Assembly (NCBI RefSeq): GCF_031801495.1
Contig: NZ_JAOEGC010000002.1
Location: forward strand, 1,798,001-1,862,000
DNA: 64,000 nucleotides
From: Agrobacterium tumefaciens_K
GTDB taxonomy: Bacteria > Pseudomonadota > Alphaproteobacteria > Rhizobiales > Rhizobiaceae
Reading direction: 5' to 3'
The notes beneath the pieces are model-generated. The model was not told the DNA's origin, did no database searches, and was given only the letters and a program-made list of their open reading frames with translations. The position numbers and the translations under genes were made by a program. Numbering within the stretch: the first letter of the stretch is position 1; each line of letters opens with the position of its first letter. Shown here piece by piece: positions 15,039 through 24,728 of this stretch.

Positions 15039-16886
15039 ATGACGAAAATACGTCGAATAAAAATTGAAAACTTTCGATCCATCGCCGAACTCGATATGAG
15101 TGCGACAGACCTAACTGTCATTGTCGGAGATAACGATTGTGGCAAGTCGAATGTCCTTCGCGCGTTGAATTTGTTCTTCAACGGACAGACCAATCCGAGC
15201 ACGCCGTTTAGTTTCGCGAATGATTACAATCGATATGCCGAACCTCGTGCCAAAAAAGCACCTGAGATCGCTGTAGAGTTACGCCTCGAGCTCCCAGAAT
15301 CTTATCGGGGTAACAACGGCGAACAGGTCATGTGGCGAAAGAGATGGCGAGTTGATGGCCTGCAATCTCGCACAGAAATTAAAGGCATCAGATTCATTAG
15401 AAAGAAGCGAGGCAATGGCTTTGTTGAAGAACTATTCGATTTGCCAGGTAGGTCCAAAGTCCCCTCGCTCCTCAATCGCATACAATTCGAATACGTTCCT
15501 GCAGTGCGCGACGCGGATTTTTTTCGGAGCCTGCGTGGACGAATATTTGAGGTGATCGCCCAAGCCTCGGAAAGCGTTGTCAGAGAAAGCAGCGAACAAT
15601 TTGAAACAGTGATTGGCGATTCTGTTGCGGGGCTTCTTACAGATATTTCACAAGAGCTGAATGATAGCTCGAAGTTGAGGCTCCCGAACGATCTGACCTC
15701 GATCTTCGAAAGCTTAGACTTTCTGAACGGCGAAAAATCAATATCTCTGGAAAGTCGAGGAGATGGGATAAAAGCCCGATATATTCCTCTTATTCTAAAA
15801 TTTATCGCCGAAAAAAGCAGACAGTCGCCCGGTCTATCGCCGACTTTCATTTGGGCATACGAGGAGCCCGAGAATAATTTGGAGTTTCGTCGGGCAAAAG
15901 CATTAGCAGATTCATTTAAGAAACTCGCTCAAGACGAGTTTTCGCAAGTTATTTTGACTACGCACTCACCCGTTTTCTACAATATGCACCTGTATGAGGA
16001 TCACGGTGGGTTGTGTACGGCGTACCATCTCTCTAATACGTCAACCAGGTTGGGAACAAAAGCCAACTCGGCTGCGGAGGCCAACATTTCGTTGGATGAG
16101 TCCATGGGGGCGATGGCTATAATCGCGCCGCACATTCAAGCAGCGCAGGAGGCCCTGGCAGAAGCTTCTGCCCAGTCGGAGGACCTCCGCCAGAAACTGT
16201 CAGCTTTCAATTCGGACAATCTCCCAACCATTTTTGTTGAGGGTCAAACGGAGTATCTCGTTTTCACGTCTTTGCTACATCGGTTTAGGCCTGAAAAAGC
16301 AGCGCTTACCTTTATCGCAGAGCCGCCGGCTCGAGCCGGATCGCACTACGTTACAAATATGCTTCGATCTTGGGAGTACAGAACTAGACACATACTCCCT
16401 GTAGAAAAACGCATGAAAGCGGTAGGAATCGTCGATTCCGACAGCGAAGGCGATAAGGCGGCCAATAAGTTTAATGAAGAGCAGGGAAACTGGAAATTTG
16501 TGAATCTAATGCAGTTACCAGTTCCCAGTCACCTGATGCCAGTTCGCGAGCTTGGTATCGACCTTCCGATATGTTTCGAGGAAATGTGGCCTGAAACTTG
16601 TTGGACCGAGGCAAAAAATAAAAACTGGTTAGTTGAACGATCCAAGAAAGACTTACTGAGTAGCAAGCTTGTTAATCGCCTCGCCGCGGAAGACCTCAAA
16701 CTTAGTGAAATTATCGACGCATCTTGGCAGGAATTTTATAATTACGCAGTCGATGGTAGAAATGAGTCGCACGCTAAAATGGCGTGGGCTCAGTATATGG
16801 TCAATTTGAGCGATGATATACTTGAGCCAATCGCGTCCGAACTTCTAAAGGCGCTGGACGCAGCTTTGTTGAAAATTGGGTTGTGA
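15039..16886 (+). CDS. OLD-family protein: ABC-type ATPase fused to TOPRIM nuclease
   Basis: From ATG 15039 (MTKIRRIKIENFRSI) there are 615 residues. Walker A GDNDCGKS (30-37), an ABC/SMC-like Walker B at WAYEEPEN (about 273-279), and the H-loop TTHSP (307-311) make the ATPase. The C-terminal TOPRIM has FVEGQTE (399-405, catalytic Glu) and VDSDSEGD (465-472, metal-binding Asp). Relatives include phage P2 Old, Gabija GajA and several retron or PARIS-type defence proteins. No UvrD-like GajB partner or reverse transcriptase is next to it, so it looks like a stand-alone OLD (class 1 layout). A GTG at 14997 has a better ribosome site (AAAGG) and would add 14 residues. The gene is richer in A+T than the core genes. 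Confidence 0.85.
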   Translation: MTKIRRIKIENFRSIAELDMSATDLTVIVGDNDCGKSNVLRALNLFFNGQTNPSTPFSFANDYNRYAEPRAKKAPEIAVELRLELPESYRGNNGEQVMWRKRWRVDGLQSRTEIKGIRFIRKKRGNGFVEELFDLPGRSKVPSLLNRIQFEYVPAVRDADFFRSLRGRIFEVIAQASESVVRESSEQFETVIGDSVAGLLTDISQELNDSSKLRLPNDLTSIFESLDFLNGEKSISLESRGDGIKARYIPLILKFIAEKSRQSPGLSPTFIWAYEEPENNLEFRRAKALADSFKKLAQDEFSQVILTTHSPVFYNMHLYEDHGGLCTAYHLSNTSTRLGTKANSAAEANISLDESMGAMAIIAPHIQAAQEALAEASAQSEDLRQKLSAFNSDNLPTIFVEGQTEYLVFTSLLHRFRPEKAALTFIAEPPARAGSHYVTNMLRSWEYRTRHILPVEKRMKAVGIVDSDSEGDKAANKFNEEQGNWKFVNLMQLPVPSHLMPVRELGIDLPICFEEMWPETCWTEAKNKNWLVERSKKDLLSSKLVNRLAAEDLKLSEIIDASWQEFYNYAVDGRNESHAKMAWAQYMVNLSDDILEPIASELLKALDAALLKIGL

Positions 16887-16994
16887 AGACGACGTGCAGT
16901 GCCGTCAACGTCAGGCAGTAGAAGTTGGCTGTTTTCGAGTAGGTGGGCCGCGCTCGGTCGGGAGGTTTCCAATTGCACGGCCCGAGGAAATTGA

Positions 16995-17192
16995 TCAGTC
17001 GATGTGCCCAGCTTCGCGCAGGATTGATATCTGCTCCTGCGTCTTCGGCTGAAACGAAATGAACTCGTCGGCGGTGACCGGGCCAAGGCCAAGTTGATCA
17101 ATCAATGCTCGGTCGCGCTGTCGCCAAAGCAACGCAATACCTTTCGGTGCAAGAATGTCCCTCGCACCACCGTTCCTCCGGATACGTTTCAT
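16995..17192 (-). CDS. Possible small protein (65 aa), low support
   Basis: Reads MKRIRRNGGARDILAPKG, then LLWRQRDRALIDQLGLG and ends REAGHID. It follows the broken vsr gene by four bases on the same strand but does not look like the missing Vsr C-terminus. No recognised domain. It could be a fragment of another gene fused in by a deletion. Confidence 0.3.
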   Translation of the reverse strand: MKRIRRNGGARDILAPKGIALLWRQRDRALIDQLGLGPVTADEFISFQPKTQEQISILREAGHID

Positions 17193-17196
17193 GTAA

Positions 17197-17466
17197 TCAT
17201 GTTGATCTAGCCTCCCAACAGCTTAGATCATACCGAAGATGGGCGTGCCAATAACAGCCTCGTACTTCTATGATCTTTCGCCGTGGTCCAAAGGTCAGGT
17301 CGGGTTTCCCAGGGAGGTTCTTACGATGTAGCCTATATCTGTAGCCGAGAGAATGGACGAGCCGGCGAATAAGCACTTCTGGCTTTGTGTCTTTGGAGCG
17401 AATACGGGACATCGTCCTGCTTCGCTGCTCGATGGTTTTAACAATTACCCTCTCCCGCCCCCCCAT
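17197..17466 (-). pseudogene. vsr: Truncated very-short-patch-repair endonuclease (vsr)
   Basis: The 89-residue product matches the N-terminal two thirds of Vsr: EQRSRTMSRIRSKDTKPE, then LPGKPDL with the catalytic-type Asp, then the zinc/metal-site region EVRGCYWHAHLR (family: HGCFWHxH). After this the sequence leaves the family and stops at SCWEARST; the C-terminal part (normally about 50-60 residues, ending near WRVLIVWECE) is absent, and I find no frame that restores it downstream. Vsr nicks T:G mismatches from deaminated 5-methylcytosine and normally travels with a Dcm-type methylase such as the one at 2658-4040. Start at ATG 17466. Confidence 0.75.
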
Positions 17467-17614
17467 AAAGCGTACAATACAGCGGTATATTCAGAGGAGC
17501 GCCGATGTGTCGGAGCCAACAAAGTGATGACACTACACCGAAAGCGCGAAATCAAACAAAGCTGTTAACAACTGCCAGAAAAATCGCGGTGGCCCCAGGG
17601 TGGCCCTAAAAACA

Positions 17615-17654
17615 AAAACGCTGCGTCTCTCTTCCGAGAATAACGCAGCGTTTT
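17615..17654. terminator. Terminator after tRNA-Thr
   Basis: Twelve-base arms AAAACGCTGCGT with a 16-base loop, ending in runs of A or T on either side. On the minus strand it follows the tRNA 3' end by 12 bases and carries the T run, so it terminates the tRNA transcript; it can also stop transcripts coming out of the island. Confidence 0.8.
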
Positions 17655-17666
17655 CAGTGAATTAGA

Positions 17667-17742
<76 letters not shown>

Positions 17743-17947
17743 AATCCAGTGCCATGCCAACTAGCAGATTCTGATTTTCTGTAAAGCAAAAAACTCGCAA
17801 TTTTCTCCCGACAAGTGTTTTTCCACACAACACCGGCCGCAAGGCACCACAAAAAGGCTCGGGCGGTTTGGAGAGTAAGCGAAGTGTTTACGCGACATGG
17901 CTAGAATTGAGGTTAAATAAAAACAGGCAAAGAGAATTATTCCGGCA

Positions 17948-19687
17948 ATGCGCGCCAGCATTCAAAAAATACAGCTCACCGGCACCATCCTCATCGCTGT
18001 GAGCTCTATCCTGCTTGCAACGCTTGCTGCCTTCCCCAGCGTCACCAACTATCTTCGGTCGAACAAGAATACGCAACAACTGAGCCGTTTTGAAATCGCT
18101 CTGCGTACAGCCTGGCTGGTGTCGAGCGAACGTGGACCTTCCAACAATCTCCTCGGTTCGGATGTCGTCACCGATGAACTGACATCAGAACTTGCCGCCG
18201 CCAGACATGCGACGGATGAAAAATTCGCGCAATTGCGCATCTCCTTTGCCGACGAACTCCACCGGAGCCCGGAACTGGAAAAATCCTTTGCAGAAGCCGA
18301 GCATCAGCTTGTGCTGTCGCGAAGAGACGTTGACGCTTTTGTCCAATCCCCTGTCAGAACTCGCGACAAAAGCCGGATACCTGCCATCATACAGTCGATG
18401 TTCCTGGCTGCGGACAAAACCAATGCGTTACGTGGCAGGCTGGCTGGCGTCATCATCCACGAAAGGCCGGATGTGGCCATGGAAGTTGCAGCAACGGCAA
18501 CGGCGGGCGTCATGAGGGATCGCATCGGGCGCCTCGGATCCTACGTTGTCATGAGCCTTTCGGCGAGTGCATCTGAACGGCGCGCCTACCAGCTGAAATT
18601 CGAGGGTGACCTGCAAAGCCTCGCGCTGCTGAAATCATCGTTGACAAACTACACGGCAGCCTATCTTTCGGCTCCCGGGATCGATGCGGCCCTGAAGGAG
18701 CTTGAAAGCTCATATTTCGGTGAAGCCCTCGGCTATGCGCAAAACACGATCGCCATGGCGGTGCCTGCGGCAAGGCCAAGCGTCGTCGACTTTTCGGAAA
18801 ACTATATTCGCGGCATGAAGTCTGCCGATAAGCTGCGCGATCTGGTTGTTGCCGAAACCGCTGCAAGGACAGCTGCTGTGCGGGACAGGGCGCTCTTGTC
18901 CGTAATCGCATCCGTTCTGCTGGCCGCTCTCGCCATGTACGTGCTGCTGCGGCTGGCCGCGGTTTACAAAACGGCGCTGTTCCAACCCATGCAGTCCGTC
19001 AGAGCACAGATTGCCGCCATTGCGGCTGGCGACCTTTCGGACATCAAATATCAGACGCGTGCGGCGCCAGAAGTCCATAAGATGTTTCAGGAGCTGGATT
19101 TTCTGCGGGAACAGTTACGTCAGAAACGGCAGATGGAAGAACAGCAGCAGGCGCTGGCGGAGCGGTTGCGGCAGCTTTCCGAAACTGATGCCCTGACGGG
19201 CGTGTTCAATCGCCGTGCGCTCGAAAAAGCCGTTCACACGCTTCTCGACACCAAAGATCCCCATGGCACATTGGGCGTGATGATCATTGACATCGATCAT
19301 TTCAAATCAATCAACGATCGCTACGGCCACGCCATGGGCGATCTGGCACTGCAGAAAACGGCGGAACTCCTCACCGGAGCCCTGCGGGAAAGCGATATCC
19401 TTGCCCGCTACGGCGGTGAAGAGTTCGTGATCATCCTGCAGGACGTCAGCCACGCGACGACAACCGCGACGGCGGACCGTCTACGACGCCTGATCGAAAC
19501 GAATATCATCGATCCGGAAATCGGGCTTTCGCTGACCGCGAGCTTCGGCGTTATCTGGCAGGAGACGCGCACCGTCAGTAGCTGGGATAACCTGATCGCA
19601 ATTGCCGACGAGCGTCTCTATCAGGCCAAGAGAGCCGGAAGAAACCGTGTCTGGGCAACCTACTACCAGAAAATCGCCAGCGCCTAA
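17948..19687 (+). CDS. Membrane-bound diguanylate cyclase (GGDEF), 579 aa
   Basis: Makes cyclic di-GMP from two GTP. A first membrane helix (about residues 10-32) is followed by a periplasmic helical sensor (about 40-310), a second helix (about 317-338), a HAMP-like linker (about 340-395) with a short coiled coil (QKRQMEEQQQALAERLRQL), and a GGDEF domain (about 410-575). The active site reads GGEEF, and the inhibitory I-site RESD lies five residues before it, so the enzyme should be active and feedback-inhibited. Start at ATG 17948. This is the first core gene after tRNA-Thr; it is monocistronic and convergent with the next gene. Confidence 0.93.
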   Translation: MRASIQKIQLTGTILIAVSSILLATLAAFPSVTNYLRSNKNTQQLSRFEIALRTAWLVSSERGPSNNLLGSDVVTDELTSELAAARHATDEKFAQLRISFADELHRSPELEKSFAEAEHQLVLSRRDVDAFVQSPVRTRDKSRIPAIIQSMFLAADKTNALRGRLAGVIIHERPDVAMEVAATATAGVMRDRIGRLGSYVVMSLSASASERRAYQLKFEGDLQSLALLKSSLTNYTAAYLSAPGIDAALKELESSYFGEALGYAQNTIAMAVPAARPSVVDFSENYIRGMKSADKLRDLVVAETAARTAAVRDRALLSVIASVLLAALAMYVLLRLAAVYKTALFQPMQSVRAQIAAIAAGDLSDIKYQTRAAPEVHKMFQELDFLREQLRQKRQMEEQQQALAERLRQLSETDALTGVFNRRALEKAVHTLLDTKDPHGTLGVMIIDIDHFKSINDRYGHAMGDLALQKTAELLTGALRESDILARYGGEEFVIILQDVSHATTTATADRLRRLIETNIIDPEIGLSLTASFGVIWQETRTVSSWDNLIAIADERLYQAKRAGRNRVWATYYQKIASA

Positions 19688-19706
19688 GCGAACGCGGCAA
19701 AATACC

Positions 19707-20816
19707 TCAGATCAGATCGAGCGTCATCACCACTGCGCAATGGTCAGATGCCTTTGGCCGATCCCAACCCGTGCGGGGATAACGCTCCACTTCCTGACCC
19801 GGCGGGAAGATCGTGCGATATGGCTGGCCGTTACGGACGACTTCCGGAATACGCGTCGCATTCGTCTCGGCAAGATGGGGCGAAAGCCAGATGTAATCGA
19901 GCTGGCACAGGTGCTGCTCCTGCGGCCCGCGGGAATGGTAAAGCGTCCAGCGGTCCATGACGTCCCGACGCAGCATCGGGTTAACGGCAAAACCATCGTT
20001 GGAGAAGATGTCGAGCGCGCTGCGTTCCTCTTCAACCGGCGTGAATGTATAGCCGTCGCGCCTGTCCCCGGAAATCACGACACGTTCCTGATAGTCGTTC
20101 ATGTCACCGCAGATGGCAAAGTTCTTGCGCCTTGCGCCATCGGGACCCCACCGCTCCTCGATGATGCGCCGAACGGCCCGTGCTTCCGCCTCCCGGATCG
20201 GCATCGTGCCAAGACGTGCATCTACCGCTTCACGGGAATTCGTCATGGATTTGAAATGGGTGACGTAAAGCGTCAGCGGTTTGCCGCCAATCCTGAGATC
20301 GATCTCAAGGCAATCACGCTTGAAGATCTTGTCATCGATCTGATGCGTCAGGGCGATATCGGCGTTGAACAACCCGAGATTTCGGTAGGTTACGGCTGCA
20401 TGGCTCTTGATGTCCACCACTTCGATCCGGTCGCCATCTCGCGTCTCCTCACGCATGACAACAGCAACATCGATGCCTCGGCTGTCGTTGCCTTCCACCA
20501 GATATTTCTGCCGGTATCCGTTGCCGACCATACGGTAGAGATAACCGTATTCGAAAGCCTGGAGGGCGGCCATGTTGTCAACTTCCTGAAGGCAAAGAAT
20601 ATCGGCATCCGTGTCGGCGATGGCGAGTGCGGAAAGCTGCCGCGTGTCATCCGTCGAGGAAACGAGGCGGGCACTCTCCAACGCCTGATAGGTCGCCTCA
20701 TCGCGAATGTCGTAGAGCTGGATAGCCCGGTCCCGCCGCGTCTGGTTGCGGAAACCGGTAAAATCGAAACGGGTCAGAAGGTTCTCGATATTGAAGGTGG
20801 CAAGCCGAAGCGACAT
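19707..20816 (-). CDS. Endonuclease/exonuclease/phosphatase (EEP) family protein, 369 aa
   Basis: The fold's metal and catalytic motifs are present: TFNIENL (near residue 8), LQEVD (about 76-80), GDMNDY (about 240), and the final SDHCAVV (about 356). The family includes DNase I-like nucleases and sphingomyelinase-like phosphodiesterases, so substrate cannot be told. No signal peptide is seen (starts MSLRLATFNIEN). It is convergent with the diguanylate cyclase and 64 bases from the ABC transporter genes on the same strand. Confidence 0.85.
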   Translation of the reverse strand: MSLRLATFNIENLLTRFDFTGFRNQTRRDRAIQLYDIRDEATYQALESARLVSSTDDTRQLSALAIADTDADILCLQEVDNMAALQAFEYGYLYRMVGNGYRQKYLVEGNDSRGIDVAVVMREETRDGDRIEVVDIKSHAAVTYRNLGLFNADIALTHQIDDKIFKRDCLEIDLRIGGKPLTLYVTHFKSMTNSREAVDARLGTMPIREAEARAVRRIIEERWGPDGARRKNFAICGDMNDYQERVVISGDRRDGYTFTPVEEERSALDIFSNDGFAVNPMLRRDVMDRWTLYHSRGPQEQHLCQLDYIWLSPHLAETNATRIPEVVRNGQPYRTIFPPGQEVERYPRTGWDRPKASDHCAVVMTLDLI

Positions 20817-20880
20817 GTCTCATTCCTGTTGCACTTGTCGAAGCTTAGCCGTTCGGCAGGTGGCTTGCCAACCTCCAGTT

Positions 20881-21912
20881 TCAGAGCCGCCATGCCTCCC
20901 GGATCACGACCGGCAGGCGCTCACCTGCGACGGCAGGAAAACGCGAATAGGCTCTGAGCGTCTGACCGTTTGGCAGCTCGAGGCGCACCGCATAACGCTC
21001 GCCCTCGTAAAGAGCAGAAGTGACGGTGGACATGATCCCGCCGTCCTCGAAAGCGACATCCTGCGGACGAACCAGAACATCAGCGACAGGTAAATCGCCC
21101 GCGCCGCCGTTCAACGCCGGATGCAAGGCTGGCCAGTCGAGTTCGCGTGGGGCGCCCATCGCGACAGGAAGGGACAGAATGGCGCCCTGCCCCACCAGTG
21201 AGCCGACAAGCTTGCCTTCCGGCCGCGCATATAGCTCGGCGGGCGGCGCCACCTGCAACAGCTTGCCATGCGCCATGACGGCGACATCCGTGGCCAGCGC
21301 CATCGCTTCCGCCTGATCATGGGTGACGTATACCATCGTCGCACCGGAGCGGGCGTGAAACTCACGGAAAGTTTCCTCCATCTCCTGCCGCAAATGACGG
21401 TCAAGATTGGCAAGCGGTTCGTCGAGCAGCACGACGTCCGGCTCTGTCACGAGGCAGCGGGCCAATGCCACGCGCTGCCGCTGTCCACCGGAAAGCTCAG
21501 ACGGGCGACGATCGGCAAAGGCTTCCAGCCGAACGGCGGCAAGCGCCGAGCGCACCTTCTCGCGATATTTTTCGCCGGAAATTCCACGCACCTTCAGCGG
21601 ATAACCGGCATTATCGGCGACCGACATATGCGGCCAAAGCGCGTAGGACTGGAACACCATCGCCATGTTGCGCCGTTCAGGGGCCACCATGGTTGCCGCA
21701 TCGGCCATCACGCGCTCACCGAGCAGGATCGAACCGTCCGACGGCTGTTCAAAGCCGGCAATCATGCGCAGCACCGTCGTCTTGCCACATCCGGACGGGC
21801 CGAGCAGCGCCAGAAAACCGCCCTCGCGAACGGTAAGCGATACATCATCGACGGCGGGTTTCGCGTTCGCTGCGAAACGCTTCGAAAGACGATTGAGGAT
21901 CAGTTTCGCCAA
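20881..21912 (-). CDS. ABC importer ATPase, Fe(III)/spermidine-putrescine class (FbpC-like)
   Basis: 343 residues. Walker A GPSGCGKT (about 37-44), Q-loop YALWPH, signature LSGGQRQRVALARCL (about 137-151), Walker B VVLLDEPLANLD, and the H-loop VTHDQAEA; the C-terminal 110 residues form the TOBE regulatory domain. The last residues overlap... no other gene, but its start lies inside the permease gene's 3' end (about 13 bases), showing one operon: binding protein, permease, ATPase. Substrate is probably ferric iron or a related small ligand; the operon carries no other clue. Confidence 0.92.
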   Translation of the reverse strand: MAKLILNRLSKRFAANAKPAVDDVSLTVREGGFLALLGPSGCGKTTVLRMIAGFEQPSDGSILLGERVMADAATMVAPERRNMAMVFQSYALWPHMSVADNAGYPLKVRGISGEKYREKVRSALAAVRLEAFADRRPSELSGGQRQRVALARCLVTEPDVVLLDEPLANLDRHLRQEMEETFREFHARSGATMVYVTHDQAEAMALATDVAVMAHGKLLQVAPPAELYARPEGKLVGSLVGQGAILSLPVAMGAPRELDWPALHPALNGGAGDLPVADVLVRPQDVAFEDGGIMSTVTSALYEGERYAVRLELPNGQTLRAYSRFPAVAGERLPVVIREAWRL

Positions 21913-23594
21913 GGGACGACTCCTTTCGGCAGATAGCGCCCCAGAACTTCGAGCAGCAACATCAGCATTATGACCATGATGACGACCAGTACCGAAAGCG
22001 CCGAGGCAAGATCGAAGCTGCCACTGTCATCGAGATTGTAGATCAGCACACCGAGCGTCTGGGTTCCCGCCGACCACAGCAGCGCGGACACCGTCAGTTC
22101 GTTGCAGGCGATCAGGAAAACGAGGATCACGGATGCGCCCGCCGCAGGTCCGACCAGCGGCAGGATGATATCCCTCATCCTCTGCCAGAACCCTGCACCT
22201 GACAGCCGCGCAGCTTCTTCCAGCGACGGATCGAATTGCAGGAATACGCTGACCATGGGTTTGAGGCTGACGGCAAAGAAGGACGAGAAATAGGCCAGCA
22301 TGATGATCCAGATCGTGCCGTAAAGAGTGACGCCGAGCAACGGAATGGGCGCCGCAAACAATAGAACGAAGGATACCGAAATGACGACACCCGGCAGCGC
22401 GTAAGGAATATCGACGAGTGCCGAAAGCAGGAACATGAAACGGCTTTTGCCACGCACCAGGAAATAAGCTGTCAGGACAGTCACCGCAAGGAGACATATG
22501 GACGTGGCCGACGCAAGAAACAGCGAGTTGCGGAAAGCGGTGCGCGTGACCGTCTGCCGGTAAAGCAGTTCCTCATAGGCATGCAGGGTTGCCGTCTTGA
22601 GGCTGAGCGGCACGCCGTAAGCGGGGGCGAGAGAGCTGGCAACCAGCGCCGCGAGCGGTGCAACCAGCATGAAAAACAGCATCGTCCATAGTGCGATTTC
22701 GACCACAGGGCGCAAGCGTGACAGACGAAACGTCGCCGCCTTTCCGGAAAGACCGATGATCCGATAGTCCCTGCCCCTCAGCGCCCGCTCCTGGAGCGCA
22801 AGTCCGGCGACGGAGATGACGGCGATCATCGTGGAAAGAACGGCAATATCGCCGAAAGTGCTGGAACCGAAGCTGGCGAAACGGCTGTAAATGAGTGTCG
22901 GCAGCGTGAAGATCGACGCGGGGATGCCGAGGATCGCCGGAATACCGAAGTTGCCGATCCCCGAAACGAACGAGATGGCCGCGCCCGCGATCAGCCCCGG
23001 CGTGGAGAGCGGCAGAATGATGTCGAACAGCACTCGACGTGGCGATGCCCCCGAAAGCTTCGCGGCCTCGATACCGTCCTGCGGCAAGGCCAGCAGCCCA
23101 GACCGTAATGCTAGGAACACCAGCGGAGCATGCTGCACACCGAGCAGCAAGGCGATGCCTGCAACGGAATAGAGCGGCTGCGGCGAGCCCATCGCCGGGG
23201 CAATGCCAAGAGCCTTGAGAAGCGTGCTGGAGGGACCCGTCATGCCGATCCACGACAGCGCCGTGACCTGCGGCGGGATCATCATGGGCAGCATGAACAG
23301 GAAGCTCAGGATCGATTTTCCGCGCACGTCGCAGAGCGTCAGGGCAAGCGCAAAGGCGCCACCGATGGCGAGCGAGATCAGCATGCCGAAAAAGGACGTG
23401 GACAGCGTGTTGAGAACCGCATCCCACAGGGCCGGATCGCCAAGCAGGCGCCAAACGTCACCATTCAGTGACGAAATGATCCCGGTATAGGCCAGCCGTC
23501 CGAGCGGCAAGGCGCTCAGTACGAAAACGACACTGACCACAAAAGGAAACAGCCAGCGTGGCTGGCTGCCTCCATAAGCATTGGAATGCGACAT
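21900..23594 (-). CDS. ABC importer permease, fused two-domain FbpB type (564 aa)
   Basis: About 12 hydrophobic segments in two homologous halves, each with an EAA-type loop for ATPase contact (GIEAAKLSGASPRRVLFDIILPL near 180 and LEEAARLSGAGFWQRMRDIILPL near 460, quoted in part). The duplicated layout is the hallmark of Fe(III) permeases such as FbpB/SfuB. It overlaps the ATPase gene downstream and starts 9 bases after the binding-protein stop. Confidence 0.92.
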   Translation of the reverse strand: MSHSNAYGGSQPRWLFPFVVSVVFVLSALPLGRLAYTGIISSLNGDVWRLLGDPALWDAVLNTLSTSFFGMLISLAIGGAFALALTLCDVRGKSILSFLFMLPMMIPPQVTALSWIGMTGPSSTLLKALGIAPAMGSPQPLYSVAGIALLLGVQHAPLVFLALRSGLLALPQDGIEAAKLSGASPRRVLFDIILPLSTPGLIAGAAISFVSGIGNFGIPAILGIPASIFTLPTLIYSRFASFGSSTFGDIAVLSTMIAVISVAGLALQERALRGRDYRIIGLSGKAATFRLSRLRPVVEIALWTMLFFMLVAPLAALVASSLAPAYGVPLSLKTATLHAYEELLYRQTVTRTAFRNSLFLASATSICLLAVTVLTAYFLVRGKSRFMFLLSALVDIPYALPGVVISVSFVLLFAAPIPLLGVTLYGTIWIIMLAYFSSFFAVSLKPMVSVFLQFDPSLEEAARLSGAGFWQRMRDIILPLVGPAAGASVILVFLIACNELTVSALLWSAGTQTLGVLIYNLDDSGSFDLASALSVLVVIMVIMLMLLLEVLGRYLPKGVVPWRN

Positions 23595-23603
23595 GCTCGC
23601 TTA

Positions 23604-24587
23604 TCAGCCCTTGGAGCCGAAGATATCGGAGAAGGTCTTCAGATCCTGCTCGGAGTTCTTCAGTGCATCGGCGGCGTTGAGCGGCAGCACCTTGATCGTC
23701 TCACGAGCCGGGAAGCCTTCAGGCATGCCCGCATCGGCACGAGCCGGAATGTAACCGAGCTTCACGAAGCCCTGCTGACCCTTTTCCGACAGCACGTAGT
23801 CCACGAACTTCTTGGCAGCTTCCTCGTGCTTGGTACCCTTGAGGATCGCGACCGGCTCGGTCACGGCAGAAACGCCCTCTTCCGGGAACACGAACTCGAC
23901 TGGAGCGCCCTTGGCCTTTTCGCGGATCGGCATGTAATCGACCACGACGCCGTACGCCTTTTCGCCAGAAGCAACCGACTTCAGGATGGCGCCGTTGCCA
24001 CCGGCGGCGACCGCTTCTTTGGCCTTGAGAGCCTTGTAGTAGTCCCAGCCGAGATCCTTGGAGCCGGCAAGCGTCTGTGCGTGGATAAGAGCTGCACCAG
24101 ACGTCAGCGGGCTCGGCATGGTCACAAGGCCCTTGGCTTCCGCCTTGGCAAGATCCTTCCAGCTCGTCGGCTTCATGGCAGCCGACGTGTTGTACATGAT
24201 GCCGGTGGTGATGAGCTTCGTGGAGTAATAGAAGCCGTCAGCATCGTAGAGCGAGGCGTCGATGTTCTTGGCTTCAGCAGACTTGTGGGCGAGAAGCTGG
24301 CCCGCCTGCTTCATACGCTCCAGCGTAACGGTGTCGGCGATCAGCAGAACGTCGGCAACCGGGTTTCCAGCGTCGATCTCAGCCATCAGCTTGGCCATGA
24401 TCTTCGGCGTTCCGTCACGAACCCACTCGACCTCGATGCCGGGATTGGCAGCCTTGAAGCCGTCAACGGTCGCCTGTGCGTCCTCGTTCGGCTGGCTGGT
24501 GTAAAGCACCAGGTCGGCTGCATTGGCAGCGGTTGCGATAAAGCCGAGCGAGACGATCGCGGTGAAAGCGGAGAGCAGCGTCTTCAT
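23604..24587 (-). CDS. Periplasmic substrate-binding protein of the ABC importer (FbpA-like, 327 aa)
   Basis: Residues 1-23 form a signal peptide (ending ATAANA). The mature protein begins ADLVLYTSQPNEDAQ and has the two-lobed pattern of family 1 iron/thiamine/phosphonate binding proteins: GVVVDYMPIRE in the hinge region and KFVDYVLSEKGQQ near the end. Tyrosines that bind iron in FbpA are usually a pair near residues 195-200; a VVVDY is present, but not an obvious YY pair, so the ligand may not be ferric iron. Confidence 0.88.
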   Translation of the reverse strand: MKTLLSAFTAIVSLGFIATAANAADLVLYTSQPNEDAQATVDGFKAANPGIEVEWVRDGTPKIMAKLMAEIDAGNPVADVLLIADTVTLERMKQAGQLLAHKSAEAKNIDASLYDADGFYYSTKLITTGIMYNTSAAMKPTSWKDLAKAEAKGLVTMPSPLTSGAALIHAQTLAGSKDLGWDYYKALKAKEAVAAGGNGAILKSVASGEKAYGVVVDYMPIREKAKGAPVEFVFPEEGVSAVTEPVAILKGTKHEEAAKKFVDYVLSEKGQQGFVKLGYIPARADAGMPEGFPARETIKVLPLNAADALKNSEQDLKTFSDIFGSKG

Positions 24588-24675
24588 GGGTCCATTCCCT
24601 GTTGAAATTCGGGACCGCTAAAACACGCTTCCATAACATGTATATGACAGACAGGATTTCCGGCTGCCGTAAATG

Positions 24676-24706
24676 AAAAACCCTCCCGCTTTATCTGCGG
24701 GAGGGT
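24676..24706 (-). terminator. Terminator of the aminotransferase gene
   Basis: Nine-base arms CCCTCCCGC with a 7-base loop, followed on the minus strand by TTTTTC. It lies 23 bases past the aminotransferase stop and before the binding-protein promoter region. Confidence 0.85.
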
Positions 24707-24728
24707 CCTTTTTCAGCCCATCGGAAGA

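Noticed and set aside
19602..20957. Plus-strand frame of 451 codons opposite the EEP-family gene
   Set aside because: The minus strand encodes a protein with all EEP motifs; the plus frame has none.
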